Assembly: GCF_023195925.1 (NCBI RefSeq)
Contig: NZ_JALPRE010000009.1
Location: 1 to 64,000 of the forward strand
DNA: 64,000 nt
Direction: 5' to 3'
DNA from: Aquimarina acroporae
GTDB lineage: Bacteria; Bacteroidota; Bacteroidia; Flavobacteriales; Flavobacteriaceae
Below the pieces are notes generated by a model. That model saw only the letters and a program-made list of their open reading frames with translations. It had not been told where the DNA came from and did not search any database. The translations under genes and the position numbers were made by a program. Shown here piece after piece: positions 45,186-54,142 of the stretch. How positions within the stretch are numbered: position 1 is the first letter of the stretch; each line of letters begins with the position of its first letter.

Positions 45186-46766
45186 TTATAATTTGCCCCT
45201 ACGTTTTGTAAAAGAATATAAAAAAATAAGGACAGCCATAAAAACTGAAATTCGCGCAATATAATTTCCGAATCTAACATAAAAAGTAAGCTTGTCATTC
45301 GTTTTTAATGTCCCTTTAAGGGCTCCTTGCTTTTCATATCCTAATGAAGTTACTATTTCTCCAGTTTGGTTAATGATTGCCGAAATTCCTGTATTTGCAC
45401 TTCTAGCAATACTTCTTCTAGTTTCAATAGCTCTTAGTCTTGCATAGTGTAAATGTTGTTGATGTCCTTGAGTGTTGTCCCACCATGCATCGTTAGTTAT
45501 AATAGCTAAAAAATCTGCGTGGTTTCTAATATATCCTGTAGAAAACTCGCCGTAGATACTTTCATAACAAATCATAGGGCCCACACCAATACTATCTTTG
45601 GTGAAAAATACTTCTCTGTCTTCTTGGATAGTTTTTTTTGCAACAGTACCTCCAAGATCTATCATAACATCACCAAGAATTGGCTTTAAAACATATTGGT
45701 AAGGGAAATTCTCTACTCCAACTACTAATTTACTTTTATGGTATAATTCATCTGATCCATTAGGACGAACAAAAAAAGCAGAATTATAGTCGTCGTAAAA
45801 CACATTCTCTTTGTAGATATTGGTTTGTTTTCTAATTCTTGAAGGATCATTAAAAACATCAATAAGGGATATCCCCGATAAAAAATGAGCATTTGGATGA
45901 TTGCTAACTATTGTTTCTCCAGTTTTTTTTGCAATAGAACTAGAAAAACGATTAAGCCTGTTGCTATCTGCAAAAACAGTTTCTGGGGCAATTACGAAAT
46001 TGGTGTTTTCCGATATTTCAGTTTCAGTAAGCGAAATTAATAATTCACTTACTTTCTGGTCTGATGTATTGTATTTCTCAGTGTAGGGGTTGATGTTAGG
46101 TTGTAGAAGTACTACTTCGATATTTTGTCCTTCTTCTTCATATGTTTTTAAAATGATAATGGAAATAAGAATAGGAACTAAAATGATAAGTAAATTTTGA
46201 ACGGCAGCGCGATATATTATTTTTTTGTCCTTGTATTCTTGGTATAACAGAATGCTTTTAAAAATAAGAATGTTCACAATCCATATCCAAAGTGTTCCTC
46301 CAAAGGTTCCTGTATATTCATACCATTGAATCCAGGAAGTAAAACTTGCAAAACCGTTGCCTAAATTAAGCCAGGGCCATGATATTTGCCATTGTAGATG
46401 GAAATACTCAAAACTCATCCAAAAACAAACCAAAAAAATAGTGCTTAGGCTAAAATTTGTTTTTTTTGCCACCACATGGAAGAGTAAAAAAACTATGGTC
46501 ATCATTAGCGTATTTACAATTTCGGCTATCCACATTCCTGTAACCGAAGAATTGTAAATCCACCAGGTAGTAATTATGTTCCAAATAAAAAATGCTAAAT
46601 AGGTGAGTCCAAAAACCTTCAAGCCACTTCTTCTATGTTCTCGTACTTTATAGGTTGCCATTAATAAAGGAACAAAGCCAAAAAATAAGAATAAAGGAAA
46701 ACCATAGGTAGGCCAACCAGCAGCAAGTAGTAACCCAGAGAGAATAGCTAATAGAATATTTTTCAT
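45186..46766 (-). CDS. lnt: Apolipoprotein N-acyltransferase
   Basis: The 526-residue inner-membrane protein has about seven transmembrane segments before a periplasmic nitrilase domain. The catalytic triad regions are visible: Glu in FVIAPETVFAD (about 255-265), Lys in ELYHKSKLVVGVENFPY, and Cys in GPMICYESIYGEF. It adds the third acyl chain to lipoproteins. Length is normal. Several lipoprotein genes are in this window, so the pathway is in use. Monocistronic on the minus strand. Confidence 0.94.
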   Translation of the reverse strand: MKNILLAILSGLLLAAGWPTYGFPLFLFFGFVPLLMATYKVREHRRSGLKVFGLTYLAFFIWNIITTWWIYNSSVTGMWIAEIVNTLMMTIVFLLFHVVAKKTNFSLSTIFLVCFWMSFEYFHLQWQISWPWLNLGNGFASFTSWIQWYEYTGTFGGTLWIWIVNILIFKSILLYQEYKDKKIIYRAAVQNLLIILVPILISIIILKTYEEEGQNIEVVLLQPNINPYTEKYNTSDQKVSELLISLTETEISENTNFVIAPETVFADSNRLNRFSSSIAKKTGETIVSNHPNAHFLSGISLIDVFNDPSRIRKQTNIYKENVFYDDYNSAFFVRPNGSDELYHKSKLVVGVENFPYQYVLKPILGDVMIDLGGTVAKKTIQEDREVFFTKDSIGVGPMICYESIYGEFSTGYIRNHADFLAIITNDAWWDNTQGHQQHLHYARLRAIETRRSIARSANTGISAIINQTGEIVTSLGYEKQGALKGTLKTNDKLTFYVRFGNYIARISVFMAVLIFLYSFTKRRGKL

Positions 46767-46934
46767 AGTTATATGACCACTATATATAGGAACGAAAATA
46801 AACTTATTTAGTTACAATTAATAAAATAGAATACTTCTTTTTTGTTAAGCTTATGGTAGGTGAAATTAAATCTTCATTATTAGAAGATGTATTTGACTCA
46901 AATAGTTTGTTATTTTTACACAAAATCTAAATTC

Positions 46935-47699
46935 ATGTGGTTGAAAAAACAAATTCCTAATTTCATAACGCTTCTCAATCTTTTATGCGGTTGTATTGCA
47001 GTAATTTTTGCGGTTCAAGGTAATTTGAAATTAGCAGCGCTTTTTGTTATGATAGGTATAGGGTTTGATTTTTTTGATGGCTTGGCAGCACGAGTTTTAA
47101 ACGCCCAAAGCGATTTAGGATTGCAATTGGATTCATTGGCAGATATGGTGACTAGCGGAGTTGCTCCTGGAATAGTTATGTATCAACTCTTGTCGCAGGT
47201 TTTCGGGAAACCATTTTATGTAACCCCAGGTTCGTGGGACATGAACCAGATCATAGCAAGTTTTGATTGGTCGTATATTTCACTTTTAGGATTACTCATT
47301 ACTTTAGCTTCGGCCTATAGACTAGCGAAGTTTAATATTGATACCAGGCAAACGAGCTCTTTTATAGGTTTACCTACACCAGCAAATACCTTACTCATTA
47401 TCAGCTTGCCCTTAATTTTACAATTTCAACCCGAATCTTGGGTGACCGAAATTATCTTGGGGAAATGGTTTTTGATTCTATTAACGTTGCTAAGTTGTTA
47501 CCTTTTGAATGCCGAAATCCCACTTTTTGCATTAAAGTTCAAGACATGGGGGTTTAAGGAGAACAAGGTAAGGTATCTCTTTTTATTGTTTTCGGTAGTT
47601 TTAATTGCGGTATTAAAATTTATCGCAATACCATTAATTATATTGCTTTATATACTGGTGTCAATGATCTTTAAAACAGGAGAAGCAAAAATTAATTAA
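46935..47699 (+). CDS. pssA: CDP-diacylglycerol--serine O-phosphatidyltransferase
   Basis: 254 residues from the ATG at 46935 ([20 protein letters not shown]). That start is chosen over the ATG at 46887 because relatives begin here. The CDP-alcohol phosphotransferase motif [20 protein letters not shown], followed by LAD, supplies the D-G-AR-G-D-D residues. About seven hydrophobic segments follow. It makes phosphatidylserine, the precursor of phosphatidylethanolamine, in the inner membrane. Its 3' end overlaps the lptB 3' end by 8 bp. Confidence 0.94.
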   Translation: MWLKKQIPNFITLLNLLCGCIAVIFAVQGNLKLAALFVMIGIGFDFFDGLAARVLNAQSDLGLQLDSLADMVTSGVAPGIVMYQLLSQVFGKPFYVTPGSWDMNQIIASFDWSYISLLGLLITLASAYRLAKFNIDTRQTSSFIGLPTPANTLLIISLPLILQFQPESWVTEIILGKWFLILLTLLSCYLLNAEIPLFALKFKTWGFKENKVRYLFLLFSVVLIAVLKFIAIPLIILLYILVSMIFKTGEAKIN

Positions 47700-48435
47700 A
47701 GTCTATTTTCTTTTTTCGAAGTTCGAAGTTTTGACCGAGGTAAACTTTTCTAACCATTTCATCTTCTGCTAGTTCTTCAGGGATTCCTGCTTTTAGAATA
47801 CTTCCTTCAAACATCAAATATGTTCTATCAGTAATGGCTAAGGTTTCTTGTACGTTGTGATCTGTAATTAAGATCCCAATATTTTTGTTCTTTAATTGAG
47901 CAACAATTCTTTGAATATCTTCTACCGCCACCGGATCAACTCCTGCAAAAGGTTCGTCCAACAAAATGAAATTTGGGTCAGTAGCTAGGGCTCTAGCGAT
48001 TTCGGTACGTCTTCGTTCGCCACCGCTTAATAGGTCTCCACGGTTTTTGCGAATATGTCCTAGACCAAATTCGTCGATTAAAGCCTCCATTTTATTCAAT
48101 TGTTCTTTTTTAGAAAGCTTGGTAAGCTGTAATACACTGAGAATATTATCTTCTATGCTTAATTTTCTAAAAACAGAAGCTTCTTGAGCTAAATAACCGA
48201 TACCATTTTGAGCTCTTTTATACATCGGATACTTGGTAATATCAGTGCTGTCTAATGAAATTTTTCCTCCGTTGGGTTTTACAAGTCCTACAATCATATA
48301 AAATGAAGTAGTTTTACCCGCTCCATTTGGGCCTAAAAGACCTACAATTTCGCCTTGATTTACCTCTAGAGAAATACCTTTTACTACTTTTCGGCCTTTA
48401 TATGACTTAATTAGATTTTCTGCTTTTAATTTCAT
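47692..48435 (-). CDS. lptB: LPS export ABC transporter ATPase LptB
   Basis: The 247-residue ATPase has Walker [21 protein letters not shown] (about 33-52) and [17 protein letters not shown], the Q-loop region typical of LptB. The signature is [16 protein letters not shown], Walker B is [19 protein letters not shown], and the H-loop is [10 protein letters not shown]. It powers lipopolysaccharide extraction with LptFG. Neighbouring kdsD makes the Kdo precursor, a sensible grouping. Confidence 0.95.
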   Translation of the reverse strand: MKLKAENLIKSYKGRKVVKGISLEVNQGEIVGLLGPNGAGKTTSFYMIVGLVKPNGGKISLDSTDITKYPMYKRAQNGIGYLAQEASVFRKLSIEDNILSVLQLTKLSKKEQLNKMEALIDEFGLGHIRKNRGDLLSGGERRRTEIARALATDPNFILLDEPFAGVDPVAVEDIQRIVAQLKNKNIGILITDHNVQETLAITDRTYLMFEGSILKAGIPEELAEDEMVRKVYLGQNFELRKKKIDFN

Positions 48436-48511
48436 AATTAGAATGACTTCTTTATATCGTAGATGTTGCTAAAAATGGTTAGTAAATGTACATTATTATT
48501 TTCAACCCCAA

Positions 48512-48862
48512 TTAAGAAGCTTTTTCCTCCAAAGCATCCCAAAATTCATAGGCTCTGCGCAAGTGAGGAATAACAATTGTTCCTCCTACCAGAGTAGCAA
48601 TACTCAGCGCTTCTACCACCTGTTCTTTGGTAAGACCTTCTTTATGGCATGTTTCAAGATGATAACGTACGCAATCGTCACATCTTAAAACAGCAGAGGC
48701 TACCAGTCCTAATAATTCCTTGGTTTTTACATCTAGAGCACCTTCCATATAGGCGTTAGTGTCTAAATTGAAAATTCTTTTAATGATTTTATTGTTATCC
48801 TCAAGAATACGAGAATTCATTTTTTCTCGGTATTCGTTAAATTCATCTACTATGGTGCTCAT
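48512..48862 (-). CDS. Carboxymuconolactone decarboxylase / AhpD-like protein
   Basis: The 116-residue helical protein has the AhpD-like motif CDDCVRYHLETCHKEG (CxxCxxxH plus a later Cys, about 67-82) and LSIATLVGGTIVIPHLRRA. The CxxC-His arrangement points to thiol or peroxide chemistry rather than true decarboxylation. It overlaps tatC by 4 bp, so it is translated with it; the link to Tat export is unknown. From memory the tatC pairing is common in flavobacteria. Confidence 0.88.
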   Translation of the reverse strand: MSTIVDEFNEYREKMNSRILEDNNKIIKRIFNLDTNAYMEGALDVKTKELLGLVASAVLRCDDCVRYHLETCHKEGLTKEQVVEALSIATLVGGTIVIPHLRRAYEFWDALEEKAS

Positions 48863-49695
48863 GAAGATTGGTTTTGTAATTTTTTCTTTTCTTTTTTAAT
48901 CACAATTTTCGAAATAAAAATACTTACCTCATATAATATTAAAATTGGTATAGCAACGATAACCTGACTTGCAATATCTGGAGGGGTAATGATAGCAGAA
49001 AGGATAAGTACTATTACTAATGCAAATTTTCTGTATTTTTTTAAAAACTCAGGGGTAACTAATCCCACTTTGGTAAGAAAGAACATAATTACGGGTAATT
49101 CAAAAATTAAACCACAGGCAATAACCGATGCTCTTACTAATGCGATATAGCTATCAATATCGAACTCATTAAGTACTTCCTTACTGACTTGATATCCTCC
49201 TAAGAAATTTATGGATAATGGTGTAATCACATAATATCCGAAAAGAACTCCTAAGAAAAATAAACAAGAGCAAATAATAATAAACCCTTTTGAATATTTT
49301 TTTTCGTTATCATATAGGGCAGGTGCAATAAATTTCCAAAACTCATACAAAACATAGGGAAATGCTATAATAAAACCAGCTGTTATTGAAGTCCAGATAT
49401 GAACAGAAAATTGTCCTGCGACTTTCCGGCTCTGAACACTAAAAGGTAGTTCTTTAAAACATAAACTTTCATCTAATCCTAATAGTTTAGATAGATTGCA
49501 AAGTCCTTTGTATGTTGGGAAATCGGCCTTTTTTGGTCCAAAAATCAATACGTCAAAGATAAATTCTTTGGCGATAAATGCAATTATACCAGCAATGAGT
49601 ACTGCTACTGTCGCTCGTATTAAGTGCCAACGTAACTCTTCAAGGTGATCAAGAAAAGACATTGATTGCGGATCTTTATTTCTGTTGTCTGCCAT
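48859..49695 (-). CDS. tatC: Twin-arginine translocase subunit TatC
   Basis: The 278-residue protein has six transmembrane helices. The N-terminal signature MSFLDHLEELRWHLIRA (about 12-28) contains the conserved Glu that recognises twin-Arg signals, and FAFPYVLYEFWKFIAPALY-like sequence follows the second helix. A periplasmic loop (about 50-95) is longer than in E. coli. It exports folded proteins with TatA, which is not in the window. The gene starts one base after the kdsD stop region (overlap of one base). Confidence 0.95.
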   Translation of the reverse strand: MADNRNKDPQSMSFLDHLEELRWHLIRATVAVLIAGIIAFIAKEFIFDVLIFGPKKADFPTYKGLCNLSKLLGLDESLCFKELPFSVQSRKVAGQFSVHIWTSITAGFIIAFPYVLYEFWKFIAPALYDNEKKYSKGFIIICSCLFFLGVLFGYYVITPLSINFLGGYQVSKEVLNEFDIDSYIALVRASVIACGLIFELPVIMFFLTKVGLVTPEFLKKYRKFALVIVLILSAIITPPDIASQVIVAIPILILYEVSIFISKIVIKKEKKKLQNQSS

Positions 49696-50660
49696 TATAA
49701 AATACCTTCTCGCATTAAATCATGAATATGTACCACGCCGGCATATTTTCCGTTTTCTGCAGCAAGTAACTGCGATATGGAGTTTTCTTCCAAAATTTCC
49801 AGAGCATCTACAGCCATGGCTGTATTTTCTATAGCCTTTGGATTAGGAGACATAATATCTTTTGCGGTAAGACCTTCATAAGAAGTATTTGTGGTTAGCA
49901 TTCTACGTAAATCACCATCGGTAATAATTCCTATAATTTTTCCATTTTCGGTTACAGCAGTTACACCAAGCCTTTTTTCGGTCATTTCTACAATCACTTC
50001 ATTGATGTTAGAACTTGGGGATACGCTTGGTTTTTCATTGCGAGAAGTAATATCTCCCACTCTTAAATATAGCTTTTTACCTAAAGCACCGCCCGGATGG
50101 TATTTTGCAAAATCTCTACTCGAAAAACCTTTCAAATGAAGTAAACAAACTGCCAGAGCGTCGCCCATAACTAATTGCGCAGTAGTGCTTGTGGTAGGAG
50201 CTAAGTTGTTAGGGCAAGCCTCCTTATCTACATATGCATGTAATACATAATCTGCTTCTTTTCCTAAAAAAGATTCTTTGTTTGCTGTAATACCGATAAG
50301 CGGATTTTCAAAATTTTTAATTAAAGGAACTAGTACTTTTATTTCAGGGGTATTTCCACTTTTAGAAATACAAATCACAACGTCATCCTTTAAAATATTT
50401 CCTAAGTCTCCATGAATAGCATCGGCAGCATGCATAAATACAGCAGGTGTTCCTGTAGAATTCATTGTGGCAACTATTTTTGTAGCAATAATTGCACTCT
50501 TACCTATTCCCGTTATGATCACTCTACCTTTAGAGTTTTGTATGGTTTCAACGGCCTTAGAGAATTCTTCATCTACAAGTTCTTCTAAATAAGCAATCGC
50601 CTGAGCTTCCTCGGCGATGGTCTTTTTGGCATAAGAGATTATAGTGTCTTGGGTGTTCAA
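49695..50660 (-). CDS. kdsD: D-arabinose-5-phosphate isomerase (KpsF/GutQ/KdsD)
   Basis: The 321-residue protein has an N-terminal SIS domain (about 30-190: IITGIGKSAIIATKIVATMN, SKSGNTPEIKVLVP, and the Gly/His segment AKYHPGGALGKKL) and two C-terminal CBS domains (about 205-321). It converts ribulose-5-phosphate to arabinose-5-phosphate for Kdo synthesis. It is the first gene of the run kdsD-tatC-cmd-lptB. Divergent from recQ with 238 bp between. Confidence 0.94.
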   Translation of the reverse strand: MNTQDTIISYAKKTIAEEAQAIAYLEELVDEEFSKAVETIQNSKGRVIITGIGKSAIIATKIVATMNSTGTPAVFMHAADAIHGDLGNILKDDVVICISKSGNTPEIKVLVPLIKNFENPLIGITANKESFLGKEADYVLHAYVDKEACPNNLAPTTSTTAQLVMGDALAVCLLHLKGFSSRDFAKYHPGGALGKKLYLRVGDITSRNEKPSVSPSSNINEVIVEMTEKRLGVTAVTENGKIIGIITDGDLRRMLTTNTSYEGLTAKDIMSPNPKAIENTAMAVDALEILEENSISQLLAAENGKYAGVVHIHDLMREGIL

Positions 50661-50898
50661 AATTTAAAAAATTTGCTCGTTATAAATAAAGATTTTATTA
50701 TCTTTAATTTACGCAAAGGTATACAATACCTTATTAATTTTAAATAGTGTCAAAAAAAAGGATTATTTTTTATGGTTTCCTTATATTTGACATTCAAAAA
50801 TCATAACTGATAATGTCCACTAAATCTGTAATTGGGGAGACAGGTTTTAGTGTTGTTGAAATCTTTATTTAATTGGTATATAAAAGTTAGAAGATTTA

Positions 50899-53106
50899 AT
50901 GAGCTTGAATGAAACTGACTTGCAAGATGCTCTGAAGAAGTATTTTGGGTTTAGTCAATTTAGAGGATTACAGGAAAAGGTAATACAAAGTATTTTAGAA
51001 GCACAAAATACTTTTGTGATCATGCCTACTGGTGGTGGAAAATCCCTATGTTACCAACTACCAGCTTTAATGTGTGAAGGGACAGCTATTGTAGTTTCTC
51101 CACTTATCGCACTAATGAAAAATCAAGTAGATGCCATACGAAGCATCTCTTCCGAAGAAGGAATAGCACATGTTCTTAATTCGTCTCTTAATAAATCGGA
51201 GGTGAAAAAAGTGAAAGGTGATATTACCAACGGAGTTACAAAGCTATTATATGTGGCTCCAGAATCACTTACAAAAGAAGAATATGTAGACTTTCTTAAA
51301 TCTCAAAAAATTTCTTTCTTGGCCGTAGATGAAGCACACTGTATAAGTGAATGGGGTCATGATTTTAGACCAGAATATAGAAATCTTCGGAATATCATAA
51401 AACGAATAGGAGAAGATATTCCTATTATTGGCCTAACCGCTACTGCTACTCCTAAGGTGCAAGAAGATATCCTTAAAAATTTAGGGATGAGCAATGCACA
51501 AACGTTTAAAGCGTCATTTAATCGCCCTAATTTGTTTTACGAAATTAGACCAAAGACAAAAAATGTAGACGCAGATATTACCCGTTTTGTAAAACAAAAT
51601 GGAGGTAAAAGTGGTATTGTATATTGTCTTAGTCGTAAACGTGTTGAAGAATTAGCCCAGACCCTAGAAGTGAATGGGATAAAAGCTGTTCCGTACCATG
51701 CAGGTTTAGATGCCAAAACCAGAGCCAAACACCAGGATATGTTCTTGATGGAAGATGTTGATGTTGTGGTAGCGACAATAGCCTTTGGAATGGGAATAGA
51801 CAAACCAGATGTGCGTTTTGTGATACATCATGATATGCCCAAAAGTATAGAGAGCTACTATCAGGAAACTGGTCGTGCTGGCCGCGACGGAGGAGAAGGG
51901 CATTGTTTGGCATATTACTCTTATAAAGATATTGAAAAGCTTGAAAAATTTATGAGTGGTAAACCTGTGGCCGAACAAGAAATTGGTCACGCTTTACTTC
52001 AGGAAGTAGTGGCTTTTGCAGAAACATCAATATCAAGACGTAAATTCATTTTACATTATTTTGGAGAAGAGTTTGATGAGGTAAATGGCGAAGGAGCAGA
52101 CATGGATGATAATGTTCGAAATCCTAAGAAAAAACACGAAGCCAAAGAAGAAGTAAAACTTTTATTAGAGATAGTTAGTAAAACCGGAGAAATTTATAAG
52201 TCTAGAGATCTTGTAAGTACTCTTATTGGTAAAAGCAATGCATTAATTATTTCACATAAAACCCATGAGCAGGATTTCTTCGGAAATGGAAAAGTAAAAG
52301 ACGATAAATATTGGATGGCTCTAGTGCGACAGGTGTTGGTTGCAGGGTATTTACGTAAAGATATTGAAACCTATGGTGTCATTAGAATAACTGAGGAGGG
52401 TAGGAAGTTTATCGATTCTCCGGTAAGTTTTATGATGACAGAAGATCATATCTATGATGAGACAAGTGATGATACTATAGTGACTGCAGCCAAAGCAGGG
52501 AGTAAAGGCGCTAGCGATGAAAAACTAGTGGGGATGTTAAAAGATCTTAGAAAAGCTGTAGCTAAAAAACTAGGGGTGCCTCCGTTTGTTGTTTTTCAAG
52601 ATCCATCTATTGAAGATATGGCTTTAAAATACCCTGTCTCTATTGAGGAATTAGGAGGTAATATTCATGGCGTAGGAGAAGGAAAGGCAAAAAAATATGG
52701 GAAAGAGTTTGTAGAACTTATCTCAAAATATGTTGATGAAAATGATATAATGCGTCCAGATGATTTTGTGGTTAAAAGTACTGGAGCAAATAGTGGGTTG
52801 AAACTATATATTATTCAAAATGTAGATCGTAAACTTCCTCTTGATGATATTGCTTCTGCAAAAGGGATGGAGATGCCTGAGTTTATTAAGGAAATGGAAG
52901 CTATTGTCTATAGCGGTACAAAGCTGAATATTACTTATTGGATTGATGAAATTTTGGACGAAGATCAACAAGAAGAAATTCATGAATATTTTCTGGAGGC
53001 AGAAAACGATAAAATAGACATAGCCATTGAAGAGTTTGATGGAGATTATGATGATGAAGAGCTGAGACTATATCGAATTAAGTTTATCAGTGAAGTAGCT
53101 AATTAG
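50899..53106 (+). CDS. recQ: ATP-dependent DNA helicase RecQ
   Basis: The 735-residue protein has Walker A MPTGGGKSLCYQLPAL (about 39-54), DEAHCISEWGHDFRPEY (DEAH plus aromatic loop), TATATP, and helicase motifs V/VI with ETGRAGRDG. A RQC zinc/winged-helix region follows, though the four zinc cysteines of E. coli RecQ are not evident (KFILHYFGEEFDEVNG). An HRDC domain lies at about 540-615, and a C-terminal extension to residue 735. It unwinds forked DNA in recombination repair. The zinc-site loss is seen in other Bacteroidota RecQ proteins, as far as I recall. Confidence 0.94.
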   Translation: MSLNETDLQDALKKYFGFSQFRGLQEKVIQSILEAQNTFVIMPTGGGKSLCYQLPALMCEGTAIVVSPLIALMKNQVDAIRSISSEEGIAHVLNSSLNKSEVKKVKGDITNGVTKLLYVAPESLTKEEYVDFLKSQKISFLAVDEAHCISEWGHDFRPEYRNLRNIIKRIGEDIPIIGLTATATPKVQEDILKNLGMSNAQTFKASFNRPNLFYEIRPKTKNVDADITRFVKQNGGKSGIVYCLSRKRVEELAQTLEVNGIKAVPYHAGLDAKTRAKHQDMFLMEDVDVVVATIAFGMGIDKPDVRFVIHHDMPKSIESYYQETGRAGRDGGEGHCLAYYSYKDIEKLEKFMSGKPVAEQEIGHALLQEVVAFAETSISRRKFILHYFGEEFDEVNGEGADMDDNVRNPKKKHEAKEEVKLLLEIVSKTGEIYKSRDLVSTLIGKSNALIISHKTHEQDFFGNGKVKDDKYWMALVRQVLVAGYLRKDIETYGVIRITEEGRKFIDSPVSFMMTEDHIYDETSDDTIVTAAKAGSKGASDEKLVGMLKDLRKAVAKKLGVPPFVVFQDPSIEDMALKYPVSIEELGGNIHGVGEGKAKKYGKEFVELISKYVDENDIMRPDDFVVKSTGANSGLKLYIIQNVDRKLPLDDIASAKGMEMPEFIKEMEAIVYSGTKLNITYWIDEILDEDQQEEIHEYFLEAENDKIDIAIEEFDGDYDDEELRLYRIKFISEVAN

Positions 53107-53127
53107 AAGTTAATAGATAATTATTAA

Positions 53128-53164
53128 AAAAGGCTTTGAAAATTTTCAAAGCCTTTTATTTTTT
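53128..53164 (+). terminator. Terminator after recQ
   Basis: Palindrome AAAAGGCTTTGAAAA / TTTTCAAAGCCTTTT (53128-53157) with a following T-run. It also separates recQ from the peptide gene ending at 53173. Confidence 0.82.
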
Positions 53165-53172
53165 ACTTCTAT

Positions 53173-53319
53173 TTATTTTTTTGGTTTTTCTGTGGTTATA
53201 GGAATATCTCCAAAGCTAAGACCCATGGTCTCTACAGGCCCATTGTCGTCACCACGATTAGAACCGCCATAAATGGTTTGTATGTTTTGGATTTTGTAAC
53301 ACTTAAAATTTCTTAACAT
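53173..53319 (-). CDS. GG-leader peptide 1 (48 aa), RiPP/bacteriocin-like
   Basis: A 48-residue frame begins MLRNFKCYKIQNIQTIYGG and ends in TTEKPKK. The leader-like first 19 residues end in Gly-Gly (18-19) with hydrophobic residues at the -4 and -7 type positions, the mark of peptides cleaved by C39-type peptidase exporters. The 29-residue core is polar with DDNGP and no Cys. It follows peptide 2 by 36 bp on the same strand, so the two probably form one transcript. Too short for usual ORF calling. The bounds were translated by hand. Confidence 0.72.
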   Translation of the reverse strand: MLRNFKCYKIQNIQTIYGGSNRGDDNGPVETMGLSFGDIPITTEKPKK

Positions 53320-53355
53320 AATTTCTTTTTAAGAGGTTATTATAAATTATTACAA

Positions 53356-53532
53356 TCAAGGGTTTCCGTTTACGCAAATACCATTTCTAGGGAACCAACC
53401 TAGACATAAGCATAATGTGCCATCTATGGAGATTGCTTGGGCACAACCATTACCGGAACCACCATTAATTGACTGTTGCCGGTTCTTGTCTAATTTTTGA
53501 GTTCCTTTGAGATTTAAAACGTTTTTTAACAT
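53356..53532 (-). CDS. GG-leader peptide 2 (58 aa), RiPP/bacteriocin-like
   Basis: A 58-residue frame begins MLKNVLNLKGTQKLDKNRQQ and continues SINGG. This leader type, with a Gly-Gly at residues 24-25 after QxSI, is what I recall in flavobacterial bacteriocin-like precursors. The 33-residue core has four Cys (30, 41, 43, 53) with a CLCLGW run and could form two disulfides or thioethers. The stop is followed after 36 bp by peptide 1. No modifying enzyme is next to it. Confidence 0.8.
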   Translation of the reverse strand: MLKNVLNLKGTQKLDKNRQQSINGGSGNGCAQAISIDGTLCLCLGWFPRNGICVNGNP

Positions 53533-53722
53533 GATATAGGTTTTATGAGTTAGTAATACCTAAAGTTAAACTTCTTAAATGGTTATGTATTCTTCTAGAA
53601 TGTTAATTTTTGGTAATTAATTACTTTTTTATTAATAAGTTCAAAAAGCACTTTGTACTTATTCTCTTTAGCTTACAAGAAGAAAGAATAGTGAATCACT
53701 ATTCTTTCTTCTAGCATAAATC
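53533..53722. other. Leader region between peptide genes
   Basis: 190 bp of A/T-rich DNA contains the long hairpin at 53678-53712 and must hold the promoter of peptides 2 and 1. A TAACTTTA element (minus strand, near 53565) is only a weak -7 match. No further peptide frame was found here. Confidence 0.5.
53678..53712. terminator. 16-bp perfect hairpin after peptide 3
   Basis: AGAAGAAAGAATAGTG (53678-53693) pairs with CACTATTCTTTCTTCT (53697-53712) with a 3-nt loop. It lies 10 bp after the peptide 3 stop on the minus strand. The T-run is imperfect. Confidence 0.72.
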
Positions 53723-53959
53723 TTATTGGCAAGCGACATCAAGAGATAAGCAATTCACCTCTGTTTGTCCACACTCATTGGTCTGTACTATACAATCTTT
53801 TGAAAAACAAGGTAAAGCTGCAGAAGCGGTATCACACTTTACGTCCTGAGAAACGCACTTTACTAAGGAGTTAAAAACACCTCCTTTAACCGATAAGCCT
53901 CCAAGTCTAGAGATTACATTTTTCTTTAAAGATAAATTGTCTAATTTTTTTTTCTTCAT
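53723..53959 (-). CDS. Class I lanthipeptide-like precursor (peptide 3, 78 aa)
   Basis: 78 residues from the ATG at 53959 (the frame also opens at 53983). The leader MKKKKLDNLSLKKNVISRLGG has the Lys-rich start and the LSLKKxxIS motif of Bacteroidota class I lanthipeptide leaders. There are GG pairs at 20-21 and 26-27. The remaining core has seven Cys and many Ser/Thr, so dehydration and lanthionine rings are possible. No LanB, LanC or protease gene is in the window, so it would be an orphan precursor served in trans. Disulfide-rich secreted peptide is the alternative. Confidence 0.8.
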   Translation of the reverse strand: MKKKKLDNLSLKKNVISRLGGLSVKGGVFNSLVKCVSQDVKCDTASAALPCFSKDCIVQTNECGQTEVNCLSLDVACQ

Positions 53960-54142
53960 AATGATAATTTTAGAATAATACATTTCTGATCATTTATAGA
54001 CACTCAGATACTATGTCTAAAAATACGTTCATCAAAAAGCTTATTGTTACTATGGCTTTTCTTTTTTTTGAAAAAATTAACAAATGTTTTATCAGAAAAG
54101 GTATTAAAGGAACTGCAAAGATTCCGTTTTATAGTTCTTTTT

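Noticed and set aside
51537-51990. Several minus-strand frames inside recQ
   Set aside because: Antisense shadows of strongly conserved helicase motifs in the plus frame.
53173-53319. Treating peptide 1 as a lanthipeptide
   Set aside because: Its core has no cysteine, so lanthionine rings cannot form; only the GG leader supports it as an exported peptide.
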